A stretch of 41,534 nt of DNA from Betaproteobacteria bacterium (GTDB lineage: Bacteria; Pseudomonadota; Gammaproteobacteria; Burkholderiales; Burkholderiaceae): the NCBI GenBank assembly GCA_947378095.1, contig CANCIL010000004.1, positions 1 to 41,534 of the forward strand, in the 5' to 3' direction. The first letter of the stretch is position 1. Every line of letters begins with the position of its first letter. Positions 27,862 through 36,479 of this stretch are shown in pieces. The position numbers were made by a program, and so were the translations under genes. The notes below the pieces were generated by a model. That model ran no database searches. It was not told where the DNA came from and saw nothing but the letters and a program-made list of their open reading frames with translations.

Positions 27862-28806
27862 ATGAATTCTGCGTCAACCGATGTTTTGATTAGTGAAGTA
27901 GGGCCGCGCGATGGTTTGCAATCGATTAAGTCCATCATGCCAACTGCTCAAAAAAATAGATGGATCGATGCTTTATATCGGGCGGGCGTTCGGGAGATCG
28001 AAGTCGCCTCTTTTGTTCCAGCTAAGTTATTGCCACAGATGGCGGATGCCGCAGAAGTTGTAGAGCACGCTAAAACACTTCCTGGTTTAACAGTGATGGC
28101 TTTGGTACCGAATTTAAGAGGAGCACAAGCCGCAATTGAAGCTGGTGTACATAAATTAACTTTGCCTGTTTCGGCTAGTGCTGCGCATTCTTTAGCGAAT
28201 GTGCGAAAAACACGCGAAGAGATGATTGAAGAAGTTAAAAAGATTGTTGAGTATCGAAATGCACATGCACCTCAGGTCAAGGTAGAGGCTGGGATAGCCA
28301 CTGCATTTGGTTGTACCTTACAGGGCTTAGTTGCAGAGGATGATGTCATTTGGATGGCTGAACAAGTGATCGCTGCGGGTGCGGATGAGTCTGGCTTATC
28401 GGATACCACAGGCTATGCAAATCCAGCGCAAATCAAAAGATTATTTAAACGCCTTAAAGCGGCTATCGGCAATAAGGCGGGCGCAGCGCATTTACACAAT
28501 ACTCGTGGCTTAGGTCTCGCTAATTGTTTGGCTGCCTACGAAGAGGGTGTCACCTCCTTTGATTCATCTATGGGTGGCTTAGGAGGTTGTCCTTATGCGC
28601 CGGGTGCTTCAGGTAATGTCGTGACAGAAGATTTGGTCTTTATGTTTGAAGCTATGGGAATTAAGACCGGCATTAATTTAGATTTACTATTTGAAGCACG
28701 CAAGCCCCTGCAGGCTGGAGTCCCTAATGAAATACTTTACGGCATGGTTCCTGAAGCTGGAATGCCTAAAGGATTTACGCCTGCAAGCCAATGGAGCCTT
28801 GCATGA
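27862..28806 (+). CDS. mvaB: Hydroxymethylglutaryl-CoA lyase
   Basis: EVGPRDGLQ, EVASFVPAKLLPQMADA, SMGGLGGCPYAPGASGNVVTED. Confidence 0.93.
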   Translation: MNSASTDVLISEVGPRDGLQSIKSIMPTAQKNRWIDALYRAGVREIEVASFVPAKLLPQMADAAEVVEHAKTLPGLTVMALVPNLRGAQAAIEAGVHKLTLPVSASAAHSLANVRKTREEMIEEVKKIVEYRNAHAPQVKVEAGIATAFGCTLQGLVAEDDVIWMAEQVIAAGADESGLSDTTGYANPAQIKRLFKRLKAAIGNKAGAAHLHNTRGLGLANCLAAYEEGVTSFDSSMGGLGGCPYAPGASGNVVTEDLVFMFEAMGIKTGINLDLLFEARKPLQAGVPNEILYGMVPEAGMPKGFTPASQWSLA

Positions 28807-29999
28807 GTGAATTAACTGCCCTTCCATATGCAGGTATTCGCGTAGTGGAGTTTACGCATATGGTAATGGGCCCTACCTGCGGGATGATTTTGGCTGACTT
28901 GGGAGCTGAGGTTATTAAAGTTGAACCAATCGATGGTGATAAGACCAGAAATTTATTAGGTTCAGGCGCAGGCTTTTTCCCCATGTTCAATCGCAATAAA
29001 AAAAGTATTGCGGTCGATATGAAAACTGCCGATGGAATGGAATTGGTCAGAAAGTTAGTCGCTACCGCAGATGTGATTAGCGAGAACTTTAAGCCAGGCA
29101 CCATGACTAAGTTGGGCTTGGATTACGAATCCTTGAAAAAAACCAATCCTCAATTGATATACGTTTCGCATAAAGGTTTTTTACCGGGACCATACGATCA
29201 CCGGACTGCCCTGGATGAGGTAGTGCAAATGATGGGGGGTCTGGCTTATATGACTGGACCCGAAGATAGGCCCTTACGAGCAGGATCTTCCGTTAACGAC
29301 ATTATGGGAGGTGTCTTTGGTGCCATTGGAGTGATGGCGGCACTAAGGCAACGAGAGTTGACTGGTCAGGGACAAGAAATCCAGAGCTCTCTATTTGAAA
29401 ACAATGTGTTTTTGGTTGGTCAGCACATGATGCAATATGCAGTGACGGGTAATCCTGCTAAACCGATGCCTAGTCGCATCTCAGCTTGGGCTATATATGA
29501 TGTGTTCGAAGTGGCAGAAGGCGAGAAAATATTTTTAGCTGTTGTCACTGATACTCAGTGGAAAATCTTCTGCGATGTCTTTAGCTTCGCTGATTTATAT
29601 GCAGACCCTAATCTCAAGCTAAACAATCAACGTGTTCAGGCAAGGCCAAGCTTGATTCCAGAAATAAAAAAACGTTTAGCTGGATTTACTGCAAAAGAAA
29701 TAACAACTATTTTTGAGAAAAATGGACTGCCATTTGCTCCAATTACGCGGCCTGAGCAGTTGTTTGATGACCCACATCTCATTGCAACGGGTGGCTTAGC
29801 ACCTATTACCTTAACGGATGGCCCCAAGGCTGGAACTCAAACAACAACGCCCTTGATGCCCTTAATGATGAATGGCAAAAGGCTGGGAGTGCGTTTAAAT
29901 CCACCTAAAGCAGGGGAGCAAACGCTCGATATTTTGAGTGAGCTTGGATATAGTGCAGATCAAATGAAAAAACTCTCATCCGACGGGGTGATTGCATGA
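28803..29999 (+). CDS. CaiB/BaiF family CoA-transferase
   Basis: GIRVVEFTHMVMGPTCGMILADLGAEVIKVEP; FNRNKKSIAVDMK; ATG overlaps the mvaB stop. Confidence 0.95.
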   Translation: MSELTALPYAGIRVVEFTHMVMGPTCGMILADLGAEVIKVEPIDGDKTRNLLGSGAGFFPMFNRNKKSIAVDMKTADGMELVRKLVATADVISENFKPGTMTKLGLDYESLKKTNPQLIYVSHKGFLPGPYDHRTALDEVVQMMGGLAYMTGPEDRPLRAGSSVNDIMGGVFGAIGVMAALRQRELTGQGQEIQSSLFENNVFLVGQHMMQYAVTGNPAKPMPSRISAWAIYDVFEVAEGEKIFLAVVTDTQWKIFCDVFSFADLYADPNLKLNNQRVQARPSLIPEIKKRLAGFTAKEITTIFEKNGLPFAPITRPEQLFDDPHLIATGGLAPITLTDGPKAGTQTTTPLMPLMMNGKRLGVRLNPPKAGEQTLDILSELGYSADQMKKLSSDGVIA

Positions 30000-30967
30000 A
30001 TAAAAAATTCAATTTAGCTTTAATAACTTTTCTCTTAAGTCTGCACTCCTTGAGTAGTTTTGCTCAAGCTTATCCCGATAGATCTATTAAGCTGATTGTT
30101 CCATACACCCCAGGTGGTGGTACAGATACGGTAGCTCGTATGTTGGCCGAGAAAATTTCATCCGATCTAAAGTGGACCATTCTGATTGATAACAAGCCAG
30201 GGGGCGGCGGAAATATTGGCATGGATCTAGTCGCAAAATCGAAGGCTGATGGATATACCTTGGGTATGGGGCAAACTTCAAACCTAGCTATCAATCCTGC
30301 ACTCATGTCAAAGATGCCTTTTGATGCAGTGAATGATCTTATTCCAGTGGCTTTTGTTGCAGAGGTTCCGATGGTGTTAGTCGTGACTGCAAATTCACCA
30401 TGGAAGTCTTTAGCTGATTTGGTGAGGGCAGCTAAAGCAAAACCTGATTTTTATAAGCAGGCAACCGCTGGTGCTGGCACAGTAGGGCACATCGGTGGCG
30501 AAATGCTGGCAGGTAAGGCAGCTTATACGGTTTCCTATATTCCCTATAAAGGGGCGTCTCCTGCAATTACCGATTTGATTGGAGGTCAAACTGATTTTAT
30601 GTTTGCCACTCCACAATCGGTGCTCGGCATGATCGCTGGTGGAAAGTTACGCGCATTAGCGGTGACATCAGCCAACCGAATTGCTATTCTGCCTAAAATT
30701 CCGACGGTGAGTGAAGAGGGTTATAAGGGGTTTGAGGCAACGGATTGGAAAATTGTAGTTGCCCCTGCTGGTACGCCATCTGATGTGATTAAGAAGGTCA
30801 ATGAAGCTGTTCAGAAAGCACTAAAGCAACCGGCCTTAATTAATAAATTAACAGAAGAGGCAAGCTCTCCGATGTATGGTGACCCTAGTGCGGTGCTGAA
30901 ATATATTCGAGCTGAACAACGCGAGTGGGATGCTGCAGTAAAGGCTGCCGGAATTAAACTAGATTAA
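29996..30967 (+). CDS. Bug/TctC-family tripartite tricarboxylate transporter solute-binding protein
   Basis: Signal peptide; YPDRSIKLIVPYTPGGGTDTVARMLAEK; ATGA overlap with the CoA-transferase gene. Confidence 0.95.
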   Translation: MNKKFNLALITFLLSLHSLSSFAQAYPDRSIKLIVPYTPGGGTDTVARMLAEKISSDLKWTILIDNKPGGGGNIGMDLVAKSKADGYTLGMGQTSNLAINPALMSKMPFDAVNDLIPVAFVAEVPMVLVVTANSPWKSLADLVRAAKAKPDFYKQATAGAGTVGHIGGEMLAGKAAYTVSYIPYKGASPAITDLIGGQTDFMFATPQSVLGMIAGGKLRALAVTSANRIAILPKIPTVSEEGYKGFEATDWKIVVAPAGTPSDVIKKVNEAVQKALKQPALINKLTEEASSPMYGDPSAVLKYIRAEQREWDAAVKAAGIKLD

Positions 30968-32571
30968 TCTTTAATGGCGGCTGCAACACGCCTTGTAATT
31001 TTTGGAGGGTGCTCAAGAATATGAAAGCTATGGCGCTCTTCTTGCATCTTGAGATCTTCGGTTGTAAATCGATCAAATCTTCTTAAATAGTCAGCCCAGG
31101 TTTCGAAGACGAATTCTTCTACAAATCGACCTTGATGCTCCGTATCTTCAAATAGACTCCAAGAAAGTGCCCCTTGTTTTAGGCGAGACTTCCTTGTTGT
31201 AGCCATCAATTTTTTGAACTCTTCTGCCTTCTCGGGCAAGGTTTGATATTCAATAGAAATCACAATAGGCCCCGCATGTAAATCAACATCGGGTATGGGG
31301 AGTGGGCGCTCTATTGGACATACTGGTGTGAAATCTTCCAATGGGTGACGATCGATTCTGAATTTGCGCAGAAAAAATAATACGATTAATCCAAAAATGG
31401 AACTCAAAACAATGCTGGTTACAACGTCAAATTCATCCGCCAACTTGCCCCAGACTGCAGCGCCTGCTGCGCTTCCTCCCATTAAGCCCATTTGATAGAT
31501 CGACATTCCCCTAGCCCTGACCCATCCTGGCAGAGTGAGTTGAGCTGATGTGGTTAAGGAGTTGGCAATGCTAATCCAAGCGGCACCACAGATCAGCATT
31601 AAAAAAGAGGCCAGCCAAATATTAGGCGCAACAACTACGCCAACAGAAGTAAACGCAAGAATAAATAGCCCATAACTAATGAGATCTGTTGATTTGACAT
31701 ATTTTCTTAAGCGGGGTAATTGTGATCCTGCGATGATGGCGCCCAAGCCCAAGCAAGCAAGCAAAAGAGTAAATGTATGGGCATCTCCTCCAAAATGGGT
31801 CTTGGCAATGACTGGTAGCAGTGCAATTAGGCCGGTTGATTGAAAGAAGAATAAAAACGCACGAAAAATAATATTGCGCATGCGATTGGACTGCCATGCG
31901 TATTGCATACCTACACGCATAGCACCCACAAATCGCTCTCCTGGCAGTGTGCTGACATAACCTTGATATTTCCAGCGCATCACCACCACGGTCGTGATCA
32001 CACACAAAACCATATTCAAGGCAAATACATAAGTGCTGCCTGCTAATGCAATGATGGCTCCAGCTGTGAGTGGGCCCACAATGCGTGAAGTATTCATGGC
32101 GATGGCATTGAGTGCCAGTGCAGAGGAAAGAGATTCTCTTGGGACAATCTCAGGAACGATGGCGGCAAAGATAGGCCAGCGCATCGCTAGACCAATTCCG
32201 TTGGTGAAGGTGAGAAAGAGTAATAGGTAGGGATTCAGGACGCCGAATACTAAAGTCAACATCAAGGCTGTTGCATTGGTTGCTAGCCAGATTTGTGCAA
32301 AGACAAAATAGTGCTTGCGGTTAATAATGTCGGCTAGAGCCCCGCTAGGTACACCTAATAGCAATACAGGCAAGCTTGATGCAGTTTGTACCAATGCAAT
32401 TAAGGTGGCTGAAGTGGTTAATGATGTCATAGTCCATGCAGCGGCCACATCGTTCATCCACATACAGATGCTGGCTGTTAACCAGGTTAACCATAGGGTG
32501 CGAAATACTTTATGTCTTAAAGGCGCAAGCCATCCCTCTGAAATTAAGGGTTGGACTTGCAGTTGCTTCAT
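30964..32571 (-). CDS. MFS transporter, MFS_3/transmembrane secretion effector type with soluble C-terminal domain
   Basis: N-terminal 12-TM MFS; C-terminal about 110 aa ABM-like segment (IVISIEYQTLPEKAEEFKKLM...). Confidence 0.9.
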   Translation of the reverse strand: MKQLQVQPLISEGWLAPLRHKVFRTLWLTWLTASICMWMNDVAAAWTMTSLTTSATLIALVQTASSLPVLLLGVPSGALADIINRKHYFVFAQIWLATNATALMLTLVFGVLNPYLLLFLTFTNGIGLAMRWPIFAAIVPEIVPRESLSSALALNAIAMNTSRIVGPLTAGAIIALAGSTYVFALNMVLCVITTVVVMRWKYQGYVSTLPGERFVGAMRVGMQYAWQSNRMRNIIFRAFLFFFQSTGLIALLPVIAKTHFGGDAHTFTLLLACLGLGAIIAGSQLPRLRKYVKSTDLISYGLFILAFTSVGVVVAPNIWLASFLMLICGAAWISIANSLTTSAQLTLPGWVRARGMSIYQMGLMGGSAAGAAVWGKLADEFDVVTSIVLSSIFGLIVLFFLRKFRIDRHPLEDFTPVCPIERPLPIPDVDLHAGPIVISIEYQTLPEKAEEFKKLMATTRKSRLKQGALSWSLFEDTEHQGRFVEEFVFETWADYLRRFDRFTTEDLKMQEERHSFHILEHPPKITRRVAAAIKD

Positions 32572-32580
32572 GGTTCGATC

Positions 32581-33783
32581 TTAGACGCGTTCAATGACCA
32601 TGGCGATACCTTGACCTACACCAATACACATGGTGCATAAGGCATATTGTTTTTGCTGTTCTTCTAGCTCTACAAGAGCTGTAGTAATGAGGCGTGCACC
32701 GCTCATACCCAATGGATGTCCTAATGCGATGGCACCCCCATTAGGATTAACTCGAGCATCGTCATCAGCGACGCCTAATTCGCGAAGTGTTGCAAGTCCT
32801 TGCGCAGCAAAAGCTTCATTGAGTTCAATCACATCGATTTGATCAATGCGCATTCCTAAGCGTTTGAGTAACTTTTGCGAGGCTGGTGCAGGGCCGATAC
32901 CCATAATGCGTGGCGGCACTCCAGCAGTTGCCATGCCAACAATTTTTGCTCTTGGTTTAAGACCATATTTTTTAACTGCTTCTTCGCTAGCAAGTAGAAG
33001 AGCACATGCGCCATCATTTACACCAGAGGCATTACCGGCTGTGACTGTTCCATCGGGCCGCACAATCGGCTTGAGTTTACTGAGCGCATCAATCGTGGTG
33101 GCGCGGGGATGCTCATCTTGAGAAATGACTAGCGGCTCCCCTTTTTTCTGAGGAATGACGACTGGAGTAATTTCTTTAGCAAGGCGCCCATTAGCTTGCG
33201 CAGCAGCTGCTTTATTTTGACTTCTAAGCGCCATTTGATCTTGGTCGGCGCGATTAATCTTGTAATCATCGGCAACATTCTCGGCTGTCTCTGGCATGGA
33301 ATCTACACCATGAGCGCTTTTCATTAGTGGGTTGATAAAACGCCAACCAATAGTTGTGTCTTGTATGGAGTGACTTCTTGAAAACGCAGAATCTGCTTTA
33401 CCCATTACATAGGGTGCGCGACTCATGCTTTCAACGCCACCTGCAATCGCCAGTCCGATTTCACCAGCAGCGATGGCTCTTGCAGCGGTGCCCACTGCAT
33501 CCATTCCAGATCCACATAGGCGATTAATCGTAGCGCCGGGGACTTTGGGTGAGATGCCAGCTAACAATGCACTCATGCGAGCCACATTGCGATTGTCTTC
33601 GCCTGCTTGATTGGCGCATCCATAAATGACTTCATCTACTTCATCCCATTTGACCTGTGGATTACGTTGCATTAAAGCCTTAATGGGCACTGCGCCTAAG
33701 TCATCAGCGCGAACGCTAGATAGGGATCCGCCGTAACGGCCGATAGGGGTTCTGATTGCGTCACAGATATAAACAGAATTCAT
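32581..33783 (-). CDS. Acetyl-CoA C-acyltransferase / 3-oxoadipyl-CoA thiolase-like
   Basis: CDAIRTPIGRYGGSLSSVRADDLGAVPI, NRLCGSGMDAV, GGAIALGHPLGMSGAR, CTMCIGVGQGIAMVIE. Confidence 0.95.
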   Translation of the reverse strand: MNSVYICDAIRTPIGRYGGSLSSVRADDLGAVPIKALMQRNPQVKWDEVDEVIYGCANQAGEDNRNVARMSALLAGISPKVPGATINRLCGSGMDAVGTAARAIAAGEIGLAIAGGVESMSRAPYVMGKADSAFSRSHSIQDTTIGWRFINPLMKSAHGVDSMPETAENVADDYKINRADQDQMALRSQNKAAAAQANGRLAKEITPVVIPQKKGEPLVISQDEHPRATTIDALSKLKPIVRPDGTVTAGNASGVNDGACALLLASEEAVKKYGLKPRAKIVGMATAGVPPRIMGIGPAPASQKLLKRLGMRIDQIDVIELNEAFAAQGLATLRELGVADDDARVNPNGGAIALGHPLGMSGARLITTALVELEEQQKQYALCTMCIGVGQGIAMVIERV

Positions 33784-33797
33784 GATTTTTAATTTAC

Positions 33798-34568
33798 CTA
33801 GTTTGATTTTTTGATCTCAAGCTCAATCTTATCTTTTAATTCAAAAAGTGCGGGGGTGTAGTTTTCCAAAAGTTCATTTAACTTACTTTCTGCTGGGGTG
33901 CTTAAATTAAGGGATGCATAACTTCCATTGAGTAGCTGAACTGAAGTAGAGATCGCAGAAATTTCAGGTAACCAAGTAGCAACACAATACCCTTTATTTG
34001 ACATTGATTCTATGGCCTCATGGATTTCCATCTCTATTTGAGTCCAGTTCTTGATTTTCTGATTTTTCAATTCTTGAAGAAGCTGCGTTCTGCTTTCGAG
34101 ATCTAGCTTAGCAATCCATGCTCTACCCAAAGAAGTTCTCTCGATGGGCACTCTTTGGCCTGCAGCGACCGTTCTCAGGGCAACATTCTTGGTATAGCGG
34201 ATGGATTCTAAATAGACCATTTCAAGTCGGTCAGCTACTGCAAGACCAACATTGAGCTTTAACTTTTCCGAGGTCTTACGCATGATTGGCTCTGCCAGTT
34301 TGATCTCGGTCGAGCCTGTTTTAAAGGCATGACCCAGACATAGGACTGTGGGAGCTAAGCGATAGGCTTGACGGGCTGAATCATGCTCCAAAAACCCGGA
34401 AAGAACTAAGGTCTGGGTAAGGCGGCTAATAGTGGATGGGGGTAAACCAGTCCGTTCCGCGATTTCACTATTACCCAATAGGCCCATACCGGGCTTGAAA
34501 CACCGTAGAATCTCTATCCCCCTAATCAGGGAGCGATTGGTTTTGAAGTTGGGCTTAGCTAATTCCAT
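33798..34568 (-). CDS. IclR family transcriptional regulator
   Basis: RGIEILRCFKPGMGLLGNSEIAERTGLPPSTISRLTQTLVLSGFLEHD; effector domain RVPIERTSLGRAWIA. Confidence 0.93.
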   Translation of the reverse strand: MELAKPNFKTNRSLIRGIEILRCFKPGMGLLGNSEIAERTGLPPSTISRLTQTLVLSGFLEHDSARQAYRLAPTVLCLGHAFKTGSTEIKLAEPIMRKTSEKLKLNVGLAVADRLEMVYLESIRYTKNVALRTVAAGQRVPIERTSLGRAWIAKLDLESRTQLLQELKNQKIKNWTQIEMEIHEAIESMSNKGYCVATWLPEISAISTSVQLLNGSYASLNLSTPAESKLNELLENYTPALFELKDKIELEIKKSN

Positions 34569-34579
34569 CTGGTGGAATT
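34561..34579. promoter_or_regulatory. Perfect palindrome overlapping the iclR start codon, candidate IclR operator
   Basis: AATTCCA-TCTGG-TGGAATT (7-5-7); IclR start codon at 34566-34568. Confidence 0.5.
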
Positions 34580-34653
34580 AAACCATAAATTTTGGGTGGA
34601 TTTCGGCCATACTGCCATACCCATAATCAAACTCATAAAAAACGGAGACCAAT

Positions 34654-35652
34654 GTGCTTTCTAAGCTCGTAAACGTCAAAAGCCTGAAGTGCATTGCCGG
34701 GACTTTGCTTTGTGCGATGGTTTTGAGTATGAGCCCTATTGCAAAGGCTGCTTATCCAGACAGACCAATCAAAGTCATCGTGCCATTTGCCCCAGGTGGT
34801 GGGACAGATTTAGTGGCAAGGACTCTGGGCGTAGCGATGGCTGAAGATTTACGTCAGCCAATCGTCATTGAAAATAAGCCAGGCGGCAGCACTGTTGTTG
34901 GTACCGAAGCGCTTGCTAAAAGTCCTGCCGATGGTTACACCCTAGTTGTCGCGACATTAGCTCACGCTGTTAATCCTAGCTTGAAAGCAAAACTTCCCTA
35001 TTCACAAGATAAAGATTTTGCCCCTGTTATTTTGGTTGGCGTTTCTCCAAATGTGGTTGTTGTCTCAGCAAATAGCCCCTATAAAACATTTTCTGAATTC
35101 TTAGCTGCTGCAAAAGCGAACCCTGGAAAATTATCGTATGCATCCCAGGGAGGTGGTACTTCTGCACATTTAGCTGGTGAATTATTTAACTCAATGACAG
35201 GTACAAAGTTAATCCATGTTCCTTACAAGGGTGCAGGCCCTGCATTAACTGATGTGATTGGTGGCCAGGTAGATGTCATGTTTGCTACTGCATCAGCAGT
35301 TGGCAGTCTTGTAGATGGCGGAAAATTACGCGCACTTGCGGTGACCACTCCGGCACGCTCTCCATCGCCGCAATTATCTATGTTGCCAACGGTTGCCGAG
35401 AGTGGCGTGCCAGGATATTCAGCTGGAAGTTGGTATGGCTACTTTGCGCCTGCAGGAACGCCTTCTGATGTCATTAATAAGTTAAATGCATCCATCAAAA
35501 AAGCGGCACAGTCTTCAGCATTTAAGGCTCGCGTTGAGGGCGAAGGTCTGGTTATTCGAGCTGGAACTCCCGAAGACTTTGGCAAGTTCGTGAAGGCCGA
35601 AGAGTTGCGTTGGCGCACTGTAGTTAAAGACGCCAATATCAGTGCAGATTAA
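34654..35652 (+). CDS. Bug/TctC-family tripartite tricarboxylate transporter solute-binding protein
   Basis: Signal peptide; YPDRPIKVIVPFAPGGGTDLVARTLGVAM. Confidence 0.95.
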   Translation: MLSKLVNVKSLKCIAGTLLCAMVLSMSPIAKAAYPDRPIKVIVPFAPGGGTDLVARTLGVAMAEDLRQPIVIENKPGGSTVVGTEALAKSPADGYTLVVATLAHAVNPSLKAKLPYSQDKDFAPVILVGVSPNVVVVSANSPYKTFSEFLAAAKANPGKLSYASQGGGTSAHLAGELFNSMTGTKLIHVPYKGAGPALTDVIGGQVDVMFATASAVGSLVDGGKLRALAVTTPARSPSPQLSMLPTVAESGVPGYSAGSWYGYFAPAGTPSDVINKLNASIKKAAQSSAFKARVEGEGLVIRAGTPEDFGKFVKAEELRWRTVVKDANISAD

Positions 35653-35674
35653 ACAATATTAGTTAGGAATCGGA

Positions 35675-36466
35675 ATGACTTATCAATTAATTGAACTCGT
35701 CGTAGAGCATGGCATTGCAACTTTGCGCCTGAATCGCCCTGAGAAACGCAATGCGATGAGCGACGATATGCGCTCAGAATTTATTGAAGCCTTGGAGATG
35801 ATTGCTGCAGATAAATCTATTCGTGCTTTAGTGTTAACTGGCAATGGAAAAGGTTTTTGTGCTGGCGGCGATATCTCTGGCATGGAAAAGCGGATGCAGG
35901 CACCAGCAGGCGAAGTTGCCTACAACGGTTGGCATCGTCAGCAACGCGTTCACCACGCAGTTTCTCTTTTGCACACCATGCCCAAGCCAACTATAGCTGC
36001 CGTGAATGGTCCTGCTTCAGGTTTGGGTGCAGACACGGCATTGGCATGCGACTTCATTATTGCTTCTGAAGGGGCAAATTTCACATGGTCATATATCAAT
36101 CGCGGGATTATTCCGGATGGCGGCGGCATGTACTTCCTGCCAAGACGCGTGGGACTGGTAAAGGCCAAGGAATTGATATTTAGTGGTAGAAAAGTAGATC
36201 TAGAAGAGGCTACGCAGATTGGTATCGTGGATCGCATCACTAGTGCAGATGCCTTAGTAGTTGACGCGCAGGCTTGGGCGAAGGAGTTAAGCAAAGGTTC
36301 AGCTACTGCGCTGGCTTTAGGAAAAACAATCCTGAATCAAACCTTTGAAACTACTGCCGCTCAGATCTTTGCGCAAGGAAGCCAAGCCCAAGGGATTTGC
36401 TACACCAGTACTGAACATCGTGAGTCTGTAATGGCTTTTCTAGAAAAAGCAGCTACTAAGAAATAA
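35675..36466 (+). CDS. Enoyl-CoA hydratase/isomerase family protein
   Basis: LRLNRPEKRNAMS, GKGFCAGGDISGM, AAVNGPASGLGADTALACD. Confidence 0.93.
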   Translation: MTYQLIELVVEHGIATLRLNRPEKRNAMSDDMRSEFIEALEMIAADKSIRALVLTGNGKGFCAGGDISGMEKRMQAPAGEVAYNGWHRQQRVHHAVSLLHTMPKPTIAAVNGPASGLGADTALACDFIIASEGANFTWSYINRGIIPDGGGMYFLPRRVGLVKAKELIFSGRKVDLEEATQIGIVDRITSADALVVDAQAWAKELSKGSATALALGKTILNQTFETTAAQIFAQGSQAQGICYTSTEHRESVMAFLEKAATKK

Positions 36467-36479
36467 ATAAGGTAGATAC

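Noticed and set aside
28775-29104. 109-aa antisense ORF at the CoA-transferase 5' end
   Set aside because: Overlaps conserved coding sequence of the CaiB/BaiF family; no independent support.
31676-32005. 109-aa ORF within the MFS gene on the same strand, other frame
   Set aside because: Overlaps a conserved transporter frame; Cys/Arg/His-rich and unlikely to be real.
35950-36294. 114-aa antisense ORF inside the enoyl-CoA hydratase gene
   Set aside because: Shadow ORF; the crotonase frame is strongly supported.
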